Source: Pseudomonadota bacterium (lineage in GTDB: Bacteria > Pseudomonadota > Alphaproteobacteria > Caulobacterales > Caulobacteraceae). Taken from it: a DNA stretch of 10,262 bases. This document shows, in pieces, positions 1-5,919 of this stretch. The position numbers were made by a program, and so were the translations under genes. The stretch covers positions 1-10,262 of the forward strand of contig JAEYTA010000025.1 in assembly GCA_023434265.1 (NCBI GenBank), read 5' to 3'. Numbering within the stretch: position 1 is the stretch's first letter; the number at the start of each line of letters is the position of its first letter. Under the pieces are notes generated by a model. The model worked only from the letters and a program-made list of their open reading frames with translations. It ran no database searches and had not been told where the DNA came from.

Positions 1-1
1 G

Positions 2-430
2 CTCCAGGCCCCGCAGATCGCCGCGGTCGCCGCCCGGGTCGTGGCCGAGCGTCCCGACGATCACGAAGCCCTCACCATGCTCGGCGCGGCCCGTTTCGAG
101 GCCGGCGACCCGATCGGCGCCGCCTCCGCCTTCCGCCGCGCCATCGCCCTGCGTCCCGACGACGCCCAGAGCTGGAGCCGGCTCGGCGAGAGCCTGGTCC
201 GCGCCAACGGCGGCCGCGTCGACGGCGACGCCGAGGCCGCTTTCCGCCAGGCCCTGCGTCGGGACCCCGGCCAGCTGGGCGCCCGCTACTTCCTCGGCGA
301 GGCGGCGCTGGCGCGCGGCGACGCCGCCGGCGTGCGCGAGATGTGGCTGCCGCTGATCGGGGCCCTCGACCCCCGCGATCCTCGCCGCGCCGATCTCGAG
401 GCCCGTCTGCCGCCCGGAGGCGCGTCGTGA
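2..430 (+). CDS. ccmI: Cytochrome c maturation protein CcmI, C-terminal part (5' end outside window)
   Basis: The reading frame is open from the window edge, so only the last 142 residues are visible. They contain TPR-type helical hairpins: an EALTMLGAARFEAGD repeat followed by AFRRAIALRPDD, then a second unit with AFRQALRRDPGQ and a third with ARYFLGEAALARGD. Such repeats form the periplasmic C-terminal domain of CcmI (CycH), which binds apocytochrome c and hands it to the CcmF/CcmH heme ligation complex. The N-terminal membrane helices expected for the family lie upstream of the window. The TPR sequence alone is not specific. The name rests mainly on position directly before ccmE, ccmF and ccmH, the order of the rhizobial cycHJKL operon. 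Its TGA stop overlaps the GTG start of ccmE in a GTGA junction, so the two are probably translationally coupled. Confidence 0.8.
   Translation, partial: LQAPQIAAVAARVVAERPDDHEALTMLGAARFEAGDPIGAASAFRRAIALRPDDAQSWSRLGESLVRANGGRVDGDAEAAFRQALRRDPGQLGARYFLGEAALARGDAAGVREMWLPLIGALDPRDPRRADLEARLPPGGAS
415..420 (+). promoter_or_regulatory. Ribosome binding site of ccmE
   Basis: CGGAGG lies six bases before the GTG at 427 and inside the end of ccmI. It decides the start of ccmE: the alternative ATG at 436 would be 15 bases away, which is too far for good initiation. Confidence 0.65.
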
Positions 431-897
431 GCTGGATGCCGAAATCGCCCAAGGCGCGCCGCCGCCTGTGGGTCGTCCTCGCCGTGGCGCCCATCCTGGC
501 GCTGGCCGTCGGTCTGTCGCTGTTCGCCATGCGCGACAGCGTGACCTTCTTCTTCACCCCCTCGGAAGCCACCGCCGAGAAGGCCCCGGCGGGTCGCGTC
601 GTCCGTCTCGGCGGCCTCGTCGAGATCGGCAGCATCGAGCGCGCCGCCAACGGCGAGGTCGCCTTCCTCGTCACCGACTCGGTGGCCACCACCCGTGTGG
701 TCTACCAGGGCGACCTCCCCGACCTGTTCCGCGAGGGGCAGGGGGTGGTGGCTCAAGGCGCCTTCCTGCCCGACCGCAGCTTCCGCGCCACCCAGGTGCT
801 GGCCAAGCACGATGAGAACTACATGCCGCGCGAGGTCGCCGACAGCCTGAAGGCCAAGGGCGAGTGGCGCCCCGCGGCCGGGGCCTCCAGCTCGTGA
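427..897 (+). CDS. ccmE: Periplasmic heme chaperone CcmE
   Basis: CcmE takes heme delivered by the CcmABCD release complex, holds it covalently on a histidine in the periplasm, and passes it to CcmF/CcmH for attachment to apocytochrome c. The 156-residue product matches the usual family length. It starts with a basic stretch (PKSPKARRR, residues 5-13) and one membrane anchor at about residues 14-35, giving N-in topology. A beta-rich OB-fold domain follows, with the conserved segment RVVRLGGLVEIGSI. The heme-binding signature LAKHDENYMP is present: His128 is the expected covalent heme ligand and Tyr132 the expected axial ligand, spaced as in E. coli (His130/Tyr134). The GTG at 427 is preferred because of the CGGAGG six bases upstream; an in-frame ATG at 436 is the alternative. 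The gene overlaps ccmI by four bases at its 5' end and ccmF by four bases at its 3' end. Confidence 0.96.
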   Translation: MSWMPKSPKARRRLWVVLAVAPILALAVGLSLFAMRDSVTFFFTPSEATAEKAPAGRVVRLGGLVEIGSIERAANGEVAFLVTDSVATTRVVYQGDLPDLFREGQGVVAQGAFLPDRSFRATQVLAKHDENYMPREVADSLKAKGEWRPAAGASSS

Positions 898-2879
898 TCG
901 TCGAAGCGGGCGCCTTCGCCCTCGTCCTCGCCTTCGCCCTGGCGGTGCTGCAGACGGCCATGGCCGCCGCCGGCCGCCTGCGCCGCAGTCCCGTGCTGGC
1001 GGGCGCCGCCAATGGCGCCGCCGTGGCGGCCGCCGCGACCGTCGCCGTCGCCTTCGCCGCCCTCGTCTGGGCCTTCGCCGCCTCCGACTTCTCGGTCGCC
1101 AACGTCGCGGCCAACAGCCACACCGACAAGCCGATGCTCTACAAGGTGGCCGCCGCCTGGGGCAGCCACGAGGGCTCGCTGCTGCTGTGGTGTCTGGTCC
1201 TGACCGGCTTCGGCGCGGCGCTGGCCCGGGCCCGCAACCTGCCCTTCGGCCTGCGCAGCTCGGCCGTGGCCGTGCAGGGTCTGCTCGGCGCCCTGTTCCT
1301 CGCCTTCGCCGTCTTCACCTCCAACCCGTTCGAGCGCCTCGACCCGGCCCCCTTCCAGGGCGCGTCGCTCAACCCGCTGCTGCAGGATCCGGCGCTCGCC
1401 CTGCACCCGCCCTTCCTCTACGCCGGCTATGTCGGTTTCTCGGTCTGCTTCTCGCTGGCCGTCGCCGCCCTGATCGAGGGCCGGGCCAACGCCGCCTTCT
1501 GGCCCGCCTGGGGCCGTTGGGTCCGGCCGTGGGCGCTGGCCAGCTGGGTGTTCCTGACGCTCGGGATCACCCTCGGCGCCTTCTGGGCCTACTACGAGCT
1601 GGGCTGGGGCGGCTGGTGGTTCTGGGATCCGGTCGAGAACGCCAGCTTCATGCCGTGGCTGGCCGGGGCGGCCTTGTTGCACTCGTCGATAGTCACCGAG
1701 CGGCGCGGCGCCCTGGCCGGCTGGTCCACCTTCCTGGCGCTGCTGGCCTTCACCTTCTCCATGCTCGGCGCCTTCCTCGTCCGGTCCGGGGTTCTGACCA
1801 GCGTCCACGCCTTCGCCGTCGATCCCGAGCGCGGCCTGATGCTGCTGGCCATCCTCGGGATCACCGCCGGGGCCGCCTTCGCCCTGTTCGCCTGGCGGGC
1901 CCCGCAGCTGAAGGCCGGCGGGACCTTCGCCCCCGTCAGCCGCGAGGGCGGGCTGGTGCTCAACAACCTGTTCCTCACCGCCGCCGCCGCCACCGTCCTG
2001 CTCGGCACCCTCTATCCGCTGATCCTCGAGGCGGCGACCGGCGCGACCATCTCGGTCGGCCCGCCCTATTTCGCCCTGACCTTCGTGCCGCTGATGGCCG
2101 TGGCCCTGATCGTCCTGCCGGCCGGCCCCTTCCTCGCCTGGAAGCGCGGCGACCTGCCCGGCGTGGTCCAGCGCCTCGCCGTCGTCTTCGGCCTCGCCCT
2201 GCTGCTCGCCGTGGCCGGCTGGTTCGCCTTCGAGCCCCGCAAGGTGCTGTCGGCCCTCGGTCTCGGACTCGGCGCCTGGCTGATCCTCGGGGCGCTGGCC
2301 GAGACCGCCGATCGCGTCCGCCTGTTCCGCGCGCCCGCCGCCGAGAGCCTGCGCCGGGCCCGCGGTCTGCCGCTGGCCGCCTGGGGCATGACCCTGGCCC
2401 ACGCCGGCCTCGGCGTCTTCGTGCTCGGCGCCGTGGTCGAGACCGGCTTCCGCGTCGAGGCCGCCCGCCCGCTGGCCGTCGGAGAGTCGCTACAGGCCGG
2501 CAAATGGACCGTGACCCTGAACGACGTGCGCATCGTCGAGGGCCCCAACTACCTGGCCGAACAGGGCCGCCTGAGCGTCGCCGTCCCCGGCGGCGCGACG
2601 CGCGAGGTCACGGCCGAGCGCCGCTTCTTCCCCGCTGGCGGTCAGACCACCACCGAGGTGGGGCTCGACTTCCGCGGTCTGGACGACGTCTATGTGGTGC
2701 TGGGCGAGCGCGGCCAGACCCCGGCCGGGACGCCCGGCTGGAGCGTGCGCGTGTGGTGGAACCCCTGGGCCCGGCTGATCTTCCTCGGCCCGGCGATCAT
2801 GGCCGTCGGCGGCGTGCTGTCGCTGCTGGACCGCCGCCTGCGCCTCGGCGCCGGCGCCCGCAAGGCGAAGACCGCGTGA
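894..2879 (+). CDS. ccmF: Heme lyase subunit CcmF (cytochrome c-type biogenesis protein)
   Basis: CcmF is the integral membrane core of System I heme ligation; it reduces and receives heme from holo-CcmE and attaches it to apocytochrome c together with CcmH and CcmI. The 661-residue product matches the family length and is almost wholly made of hydrophobic helices. The WWD heme-handling motif is at residues 238-249 (WGGWWFWDPVEN). The conserved WGSHEGS segment is at 89-95. The four family histidines can be placed at His171 (HPPFLY), His263 (LLHSS), His305 (SVHAF) and His503 (LAHAG), corresponding to the two periplasmic and two transmembrane heme ligands of E. coli CcmF. A periplasmic domain at about 530-620 precedes the last helix. 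The GTG at 894 gives the family-typical N-terminus MIVEAGAFAL and overlaps the ccmE stop as GTGA. A GTG at 864 is also in frame but would add ten residues lying inside ccmE. The ribosome binding site is weak, which fits translational coupling. Confidence 0.97.
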   Translation: MIVEAGAFALVLAFALAVLQTAMAAAGRLRRSPVLAGAANGAAVAAAATVAVAFAALVWAFAASDFSVANVAANSHTDKPMLYKVAAAWGSHEGSLLLWCLVLTGFGAALARARNLPFGLRSSAVAVQGLLGALFLAFAVFTSNPFERLDPAPFQGASLNPLLQDPALALHPPFLYAGYVGFSVCFSLAVAALIEGRANAAFWPAWGRWVRPWALASWVFLTLGITLGAFWAYYELGWGGWWFWDPVENASFMPWLAGAALLHSSIVTERRGALAGWSTFLALLAFTFSMLGAFLVRSGVLTSVHAFAVDPERGLMLLAILGITAGAAFALFAWRAPQLKAGGTFAPVSREGGLVLNNLFLTAAAATVLLGTLYPLILEAATGATISVGPPYFALTFVPLMAVALIVLPAGPFLAWKRGDLPGVVQRLAVVFGLALLLAVAGWFAFEPRKVLSALGLGLGAWLILGALAETADRVRLFRAPAAESLRRARGLPLAAWGMTLAHAGLGVFVLGAVVETGFRVEAARPLAVGESLQAGKWTVTLNDVRIVEGPNYLAEQGRLSVAVPGGATREVTAERRFFPAGGQTTTEVGLDFRGLDDVYVVLGERGQTPAGTPGWSVRVWWNPWARLIFLGPAIMAVGGVLSLLDRRLRLGAGARKAKTA

Positions 2880-3397
2880 TGGCCGCCGCGTCCCGCGTGG
2901 GAGGCATGGCCCGGACGCTGCTGGCGCTGCTCGGTCTGATCGCGGCCTCCACCGCCGTCGCCCAGGAGCCGCCGCCGGCCCCCGACCGTCCGCTGGCCGA
3001 CGCCCGTCAGGAGGCGCGGGCCCAGGCCCTGTTCGACGACATCCGCTGCGTCGTCTGCCAGCACGAGGCGATCGCCGACAGCCCCGCCGGCATCGCCGCC
3101 GACATGCGCCAGCTGGTGCGCGAGCAGATCGCCGCCGGCCGCTCCGACGCCCAGATCCGCGACGACCTCGTCCGCCGCTACGGCGACTTCGTGCTGTTCA
3201 GCCCGCCGGTGCGGCTGGGCACCTGGCTGCTCTGGTTCGGGCCCTTCGTCGCCCTTCTGGCGGTCGCCGGCGGCCTGTTGGCCCTGGCCCGCCGCCGCCG
3301 GCCCGAAACGGCGCCGCTCAGCGCCGAGGAAGAGGCGCGACTGGCGGAAATCCTCGCCGATCGCCGTGATCCTGACGCAAAGCCGTCGGACGACTGA
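2879..3397 (+). CDS. ccmH: Cytochrome c maturation thiol protein CcmH (CycL type)
   Basis: CcmH is a membrane-anchored periplasmic thiol-disulfide protein that keeps the CXXCH cysteines of apocytochrome c reduced and works with CcmF. The product has 172 residues. A signal peptide ends near residue 28 (AVA before QE). The active site IRCVVCQ has Cys57 and Cys60, followed by the helical bundle typical of the family, including YGDFVLFSPP at 101-110. A transmembrane helix spans about 115-137, followed by a basic stop (RRRRP) and a 30-residue cytoplasmic tail. This is the short, one-domain form; the extra TPR domain fused in E. coli CcmH is here the separate CcmI. The ATG at 2879 shares its A with the ccmF stop (TGATG). 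An ATG at 2906 would give a neater 19-residue signal peptide, but the GGGAGG before it is only one base away. The exact start is therefore uncertain. Confidence 0.95.
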   Translation: MAAASRVGGMARTLLALLGLIAASTAVAQEPPPAPDRPLADARQEARAQALFDDIRCVVCQHEAIADSPAGIAADMRQLVREQIAAGRSDAQIRDDLVRRYGDFVLFSPPVRLGTWLLWFGPFVALLAVAGGLLALARRRRPETAPLSAEEEARLAEILADRRDPDAKPSDD

Positions 3398-3430
3398 CGC
3401 GGTCGGGAATCCATCCTCCTGCCCAAGGCG

Positions 3431-3458
3431 TTGGCCCTGTGGACGAACGCCCTATATT
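3431..3458 (+). promoter_or_regulatory. Predicted promoter of the degP-like protease gene
   Basis: The 112-base gap between ccmH and the protease holds TTGGCC at 3431-3436 and TATATT at 3453-3458, separated by 16 bases. This is a plausible housekeeping -35/-10 pair, and the -10 is a rare AT-rich patch in very GC-rich DNA. The predicted transcript would start near 3465 and carry a leader of about 45 bases. The -10 reads CCCTATAT with its preceding bases, which also resembles the heat-shock sigma-32 -10 consensus CCCCATNT; the -35 fits that sigma factor poorly. Sigma assignment is inference. Confidence 0.5.
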
Positions 3459-3509
3459 GACCGCCGAAACGGGCGCGCCGACGCCCGACAGAGGGAACGC
3501 AGTCTGCCT

Positions 3510-5057
3510 ATGATGAAGCGCAAGGAATTCATGCTCGGGGCCGTCGCCGGCCTGACCTTCGCGGCCGCGGCCACCGCCGGCGGCGTCATCGACTGGCCGA
3601 GCGCGAACGCCGGCCCGGTGGCCGGGGTCTCCGGCCGGCTCGCCCCCAGCGCCGGCGCCGCCGGCCTCGCCTTCGCCCCGCCGCAAGGCGCTCCCCTCAG
3701 CTTCGCCGACATCTTCCAGCAGGTCGCCCCGGCCGTTGTGCAGATCGACGTCCGAACCCCGGTCGAGACCCCGCGTACGCTCGAACTGCCCGGCTTCCCC
3801 GGCTTCAGCATTCCGGTGCCCGAAGGGGAGGGGCCGGAGGGCGAGGAGGGCGAAGGCGCCACGGCGCTGGGCGCCGGGTCGGGCTTCTTCATCTCCGGGG
3901 ACGGCTTCATCGTCACCAACAACCACGTGGTCGAGAACGCCACCGAGATCACCGTCCGCCTCGCCGACGAGCGGGAGCTGGAGGCGCGCGTGGTCGGCCG
4001 CGACCCCGCCACCGACCTCGCCGTGATCAAGGTCGAGGGCTCCGACTTCCCCTTCGTCAGCTTCGAGGAGTCGGCCCAGCCCCGCGTCGGCGACTGGGTC
4101 ATCGCCGTCGGCAACCCGTTTGGCCTCGGCGGCACCGCCACCGCCGGCATCGTCTCGGCCGTGTCGCGGCAGAACATCGACCCCAGCACCTCCAGCTACG
4201 TCGACTTCCTGCAGATCGACGCCGCCATCAACCGCGGCAACTCGGGCGGTCCGACCTTCGACATCTACGGCCGCGTCATCGGCGTGAACTCCGCCATCTA
4301 CGGCAACCCGCTGGGCGGCTCGGTCGGCATCGGCTTCGCCATCCCGGCCACCATCGCCAAGCCGGTGGTCGAGGAGCTGATGCGCGAAGGCCGCATCGAG
4401 CGCGGTTACATCGGCGCCACGGTCGGCCTGATCACGCCCGAGATGCAGCGCAGCCTGCAACTGCCGAACCGCAAGGGCGCCTACATCGTAAGCGTCAACC
4501 CCGGCGGCCCGGCCGCCAGCGGCGGCCTTCGCGACGGCGACATCGTGCTGACCCTGAACGGCCAGGAGGTGCAGAACAACACCGACCTGACCCGCCGCGT
4601 CGGCCAGGCCAACCCCGGCGACACCCTGCGGATGGAGATCCTGCGCGACGGCCGTCGCCAGACCATCAACGTGCGTTCCGGCACGCGCCCGTCCGAGGCG
4701 GAGCTGAATGCGGGCCCAGAGGCCGGCTCGGCCCCGGGCCAGGCGCCGGCGCCGGAAGCGGTGGGCTCGGAAGTCGGCGGCCTCATGGTCGCGCCGCTCA
4801 ACCCGGCCGCCCGCAGCCGCTACGAAATTCCGGCCGGTGTGGAGGGCGTCGTCGTCACCGCGCCGGGTCGCGGCACGGCCCGCGGCTTCCTGCCCGGCTA
4901 CGTGATCACGCGGGCAGGCAACCGCACCGTGCGGTCGGTGGCCGACCTGCAGGCCGAGGTGGAAGCGGCCCGCCGCGGCGGCCACGGCGTCTTCCTCCTG
5001 GTGTGGACGCCGCAGGGCAACCGGCCGGTGGTGTTGGAACTGCCGAAGTCTGAATAA
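3510..5057 (+). CDS. degP: Periplasmic serine endoprotease, DegP/HtrA (Do) family
   Basis: HtrA proteases degrade or refold misfolded envelope proteins. The 515-residue product begins with a basic n-region (MMKRKEF) and a hydrophobic stretch to about residue 24, which targets it to the periplasm. A trypsin-like domain follows with an intact triad: His139 (TNNHVVENA), Asp169 (DPATDLAVIKV) and Ser245 (GNSGGP). The loop before the catalytic domain holds an acidic glycine-rich run at 105-115. The first PDZ domain starts at RGYIGA (298) and runs to about 390 with a clear carboxylate-binding region. After a Pro/Ala/Gly-rich linker (about 397-420) comes a more diverged second PDZ-like domain (about 422-512). 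The ATG at 3510 is followed at once by a second ATG at 3513. GAGGGA at 3491-3496 is the only purine-rich candidate ribosome site and is rather distant. The gene follows the ccm operon, as degP follows cycHJKL in Sinorhizobium meliloti. Whether it acts as DegP, DegQ or a paralogue cannot be told from sequence. Confidence 0.93.
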   Translation: MMKRKEFMLGAVAGLTFAAAATAGGVIDWPSANAGPVAGVSGRLAPSAGAAGLAFAPPQGAPLSFADIFQQVAPAVVQIDVRTPVETPRTLELPGFPGFSIPVPEGEGPEGEEGEGATALGAGSGFFISGDGFIVTNNHVVENATEITVRLADERELEARVVGRDPATDLAVIKVEGSDFPFVSFEESAQPRVGDWVIAVGNPFGLGGTATAGIVSAVSRQNIDPSTSSYVDFLQIDAAINRGNSGGPTFDIYGRVIGVNSAIYGNPLGGSVGIGFAIPATIAKPVVEELMREGRIERGYIGATVGLITPEMQRSLQLPNRKGAYIVSVNPGGPAASGGLRDGDIVLTLNGQEVQNNTDLTRRVGQANPGDTLRMEILRDGRRQTINVRSGTRPSEAELNAGPEAGSAPGQAPAPEAVGSEVGGLMVAPLNPAARSRYEIPAGVEGVVVTAPGRGTARGFLPGYVITRAGNRTVRSVADLQAEVEAARRGGHGVFLLVWTPQGNRPVVLELPKSE

Positions 5058-5074
5058 GCCTTAACTGCCGGAAC

Positions 5075-5102
5075 CGCCGCCGATGCGCTAACATCGGCGG
5101 CG
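5075..5102 (+). terminator. Perfect 11-bp hairpin after the protease gene, possible terminator
   Basis: CGCCGCCGATG at 5075-5085 and CATCGGCGGCG at 5092-5102 are exact inverted copies around a six-base loop (CGCTAA). The hairpin begins 17 bases after the protease stop. Only ATTCTGCATT follows, not a real U tract, so intrinsic termination would be weak. It may instead stabilise the 3' end of the protease transcript or lie in the leader of the response regulator gene, whose ATG is 23 bases further on. Confidence 0.5.
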
Positions 5103-5125
5103 ATTCTGCATTCGAGGGGCTGCAC

Positions 5126-5797
5126 ATGCGCATTCTGGTGGTCGAGGACGACGCCGACGCCGCGACCGCCATGGTCCGGGGCCTGACCGAGGCCGGGCAC
5201 GAGGCGACCCACGCCGTCGACGGGGCCTTCGGCCTGCTGGAGGCGCAGAAGGGCGGCTACGACGTCTATGTCGTCGACCGCATGATGCCGCGGCTGGACG
5301 GCATCGGCATGGTCGAGACCCTGCGCAAGGACGGCGACCAGACCCCGGTGCTGTTCCTTTCCGCGCTCGGCGAGGTCGAGGATCGCGTCACCGGCCTCAA
5401 GGCCGGGGCCGACGACTATCTGGTCAAGCCCTACGCCTTCTCCGAGCTGATCGCCCGCGTCGAGGCCCTGTCGCGCCGCCGCGAGACCGGCTCGGTCGCC
5501 ACCATGCTCAAGGTCGGCGACCTCGAGATGAACCTCATCGCCCGCACCGTCCACCGCGCCGGCCAGGAGATCGACCTGCAGCCGCGCGAGTTCCAGCTGC
5601 TCGAATTCCTGATGCGCCACGCCGGCCAGTCGGTGACCCGCACCATGCTGCTCGAGAAGGTCTGGGAGTATCACTTCGACCCCCAGACCAACGTCATCGA
5701 CGTCCACATCAGCCGCCTGCGCGCCAAGATCGACAAGGGCTTCGACAAGGCCATGCTGCAGACGGTGCGGGGAGCCGGATACAGGCTGGAGGCGTAA
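5126..5797 (+). CDS. OmpR/PhoB-family DNA-binding response regulator
   Basis: This is a cytoplasmic transcription factor switched by phosphorylation from a sensor kinase, most likely the one encoded next. The 223-residue product has a receiver domain at about 1-118 with acidic residues Glu7-Asp8, phospho-acceptor Asp51 (YVVDRMMPRLDG), conserved Ser79 and Lys101 (LVKPYAF). A winged-helix DNA-binding domain spans about 125-222, with LQPREFQLLEFLM before the recognition region and the typical ending VHISRLRAKID and VRGAGYRLEA. The ATG at 5126 has a good ribosome site (GAGGGG at 5114-5119, six bases away) and gives the canonical N-terminus MRILVVEDD. The 68-base gap upstream contains a strong hairpin, so the gene may have its own promoter, but I see no convincing -35/-10 pair. 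Target genes and signal are unknown; position next to an envelope protease and glnE does not settle them. Confidence 0.94.
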   Translation: MRILVVEDDADAATAMVRGLTEAGHEATHAVDGAFGLLEAQKGGYDVYVVDRMMPRLDGIGMVETLRKDGDQTPVLFLSALGEVEDRVTGLKAGADDYLVKPYAFSELIARVEALSRRRETGSVATMLKVGDLEMNLIARTVHRAGQEIDLQPREFQLLEFLMRHAGQSVTRTMLLEKVWEYHFDPQTNVIDVHISRLRAKIDKGFDKAMLQTVRGAGYRLEA

Positions 5798-5803
5798 CAT
5801 TGG

Positions 5804-5824
5804 TAGCGAGTGGCGAGTGGCGAG
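5804..5824 (+). repeat. Left tandem array, TGGCGAG x2 plus one variant unit
   Basis: Exact TGGCGAG units at 5811-5817 and 5818-5824 are preceded by TAGCGAG (5804-5810), which differs at one base. This array has fewer copies than its inverted partner, as expected if unit number changes by slippage. Confidence 0.85.
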
Positions 5825-5883
5825 CGACGATAAGGTGAGGGAGCGACAGGTGAGGCAGTTTCAGATCCTCGGGCGTCGGACGG

Positions 5884-5918
5884 CTCGCCACTCGCCACTC
5901 GCCACTCGCCACTAGCGA
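5884..5918 (+). repeat. Right tandem array, CTCGCCA x4 plus one degenerate unit
   Basis: Four exact CTCGCCA units lie end to end at 5884-5890, 5891-5897, 5898-5904 and 5905-5911. CTAGCGA (5912-5918) follows as a degenerate fifth unit with two mismatches. The array occupies the place where a ribosome binding site for the kinase would be expected. Confidence 0.88.
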
Positions 5919-5919
5919 T

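Larger units (their letters stand above)
5804..5918. repeat. Inverted heptamer-array element between the response regulator and kinase genes
   Basis: Two arrays of the same heptamer face each other: TGGCGAG units on the left (5804-5824) and CTCGCCA units on the right (5884-5918). They enclose a 59-base core (5825-5883). The 20 bases at 5806-5825 pair perfectly with 5883-5902, so DNA or RNA could form a long hairpin, and CGACG (5825-5829) can pair with CGTCG (5874-5878) as an alternative extension. The core contains its own direct repeat: GAGCGAC followed by AGGTGAGG occurs at 5822-5840 and, four bases shorter, at 5841-5855. Base composition is less GC-rich than in the neighbouring genes. The element fills nearly the whole intergenic gap, from 7 bases after the regulator stop to 1 base before the kinase ATG. 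No transposase or target duplication is visible. It looks like a dispersed non-coding repeat, but copies elsewhere in the genome cannot be seen here. Confidence 0.85.

Noticed and set aside
1187..2878. The long frame upstream of and in frame with ccmH, running through ccmF
   Set aside because: It is a shadow frame of ccmF with Arg/Pro-rich translation. The ccmH product is recognisable only from the ATG at 2879.
2..5057. Apparent absence of ccmG and the ccmABC genes
   Set aside because: In Alphaproteobacteria these are often encoded elsewhere, and the ccmIEFH set is a normal operon by itself, so this is not an anomaly.
5058..5074. TTAACT as a possible CtrA half-site or promoter -35 before the regulator gene
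   Set aside because: No second TTAA half at the CtrA spacing is present, and no good -10 lies 16-18 bases downstream.
5884..5918. CRISPR-like tandem repeats
   Set aside because: Units are seven bases long and directly adjacent without spacers, and no cas gene is present.
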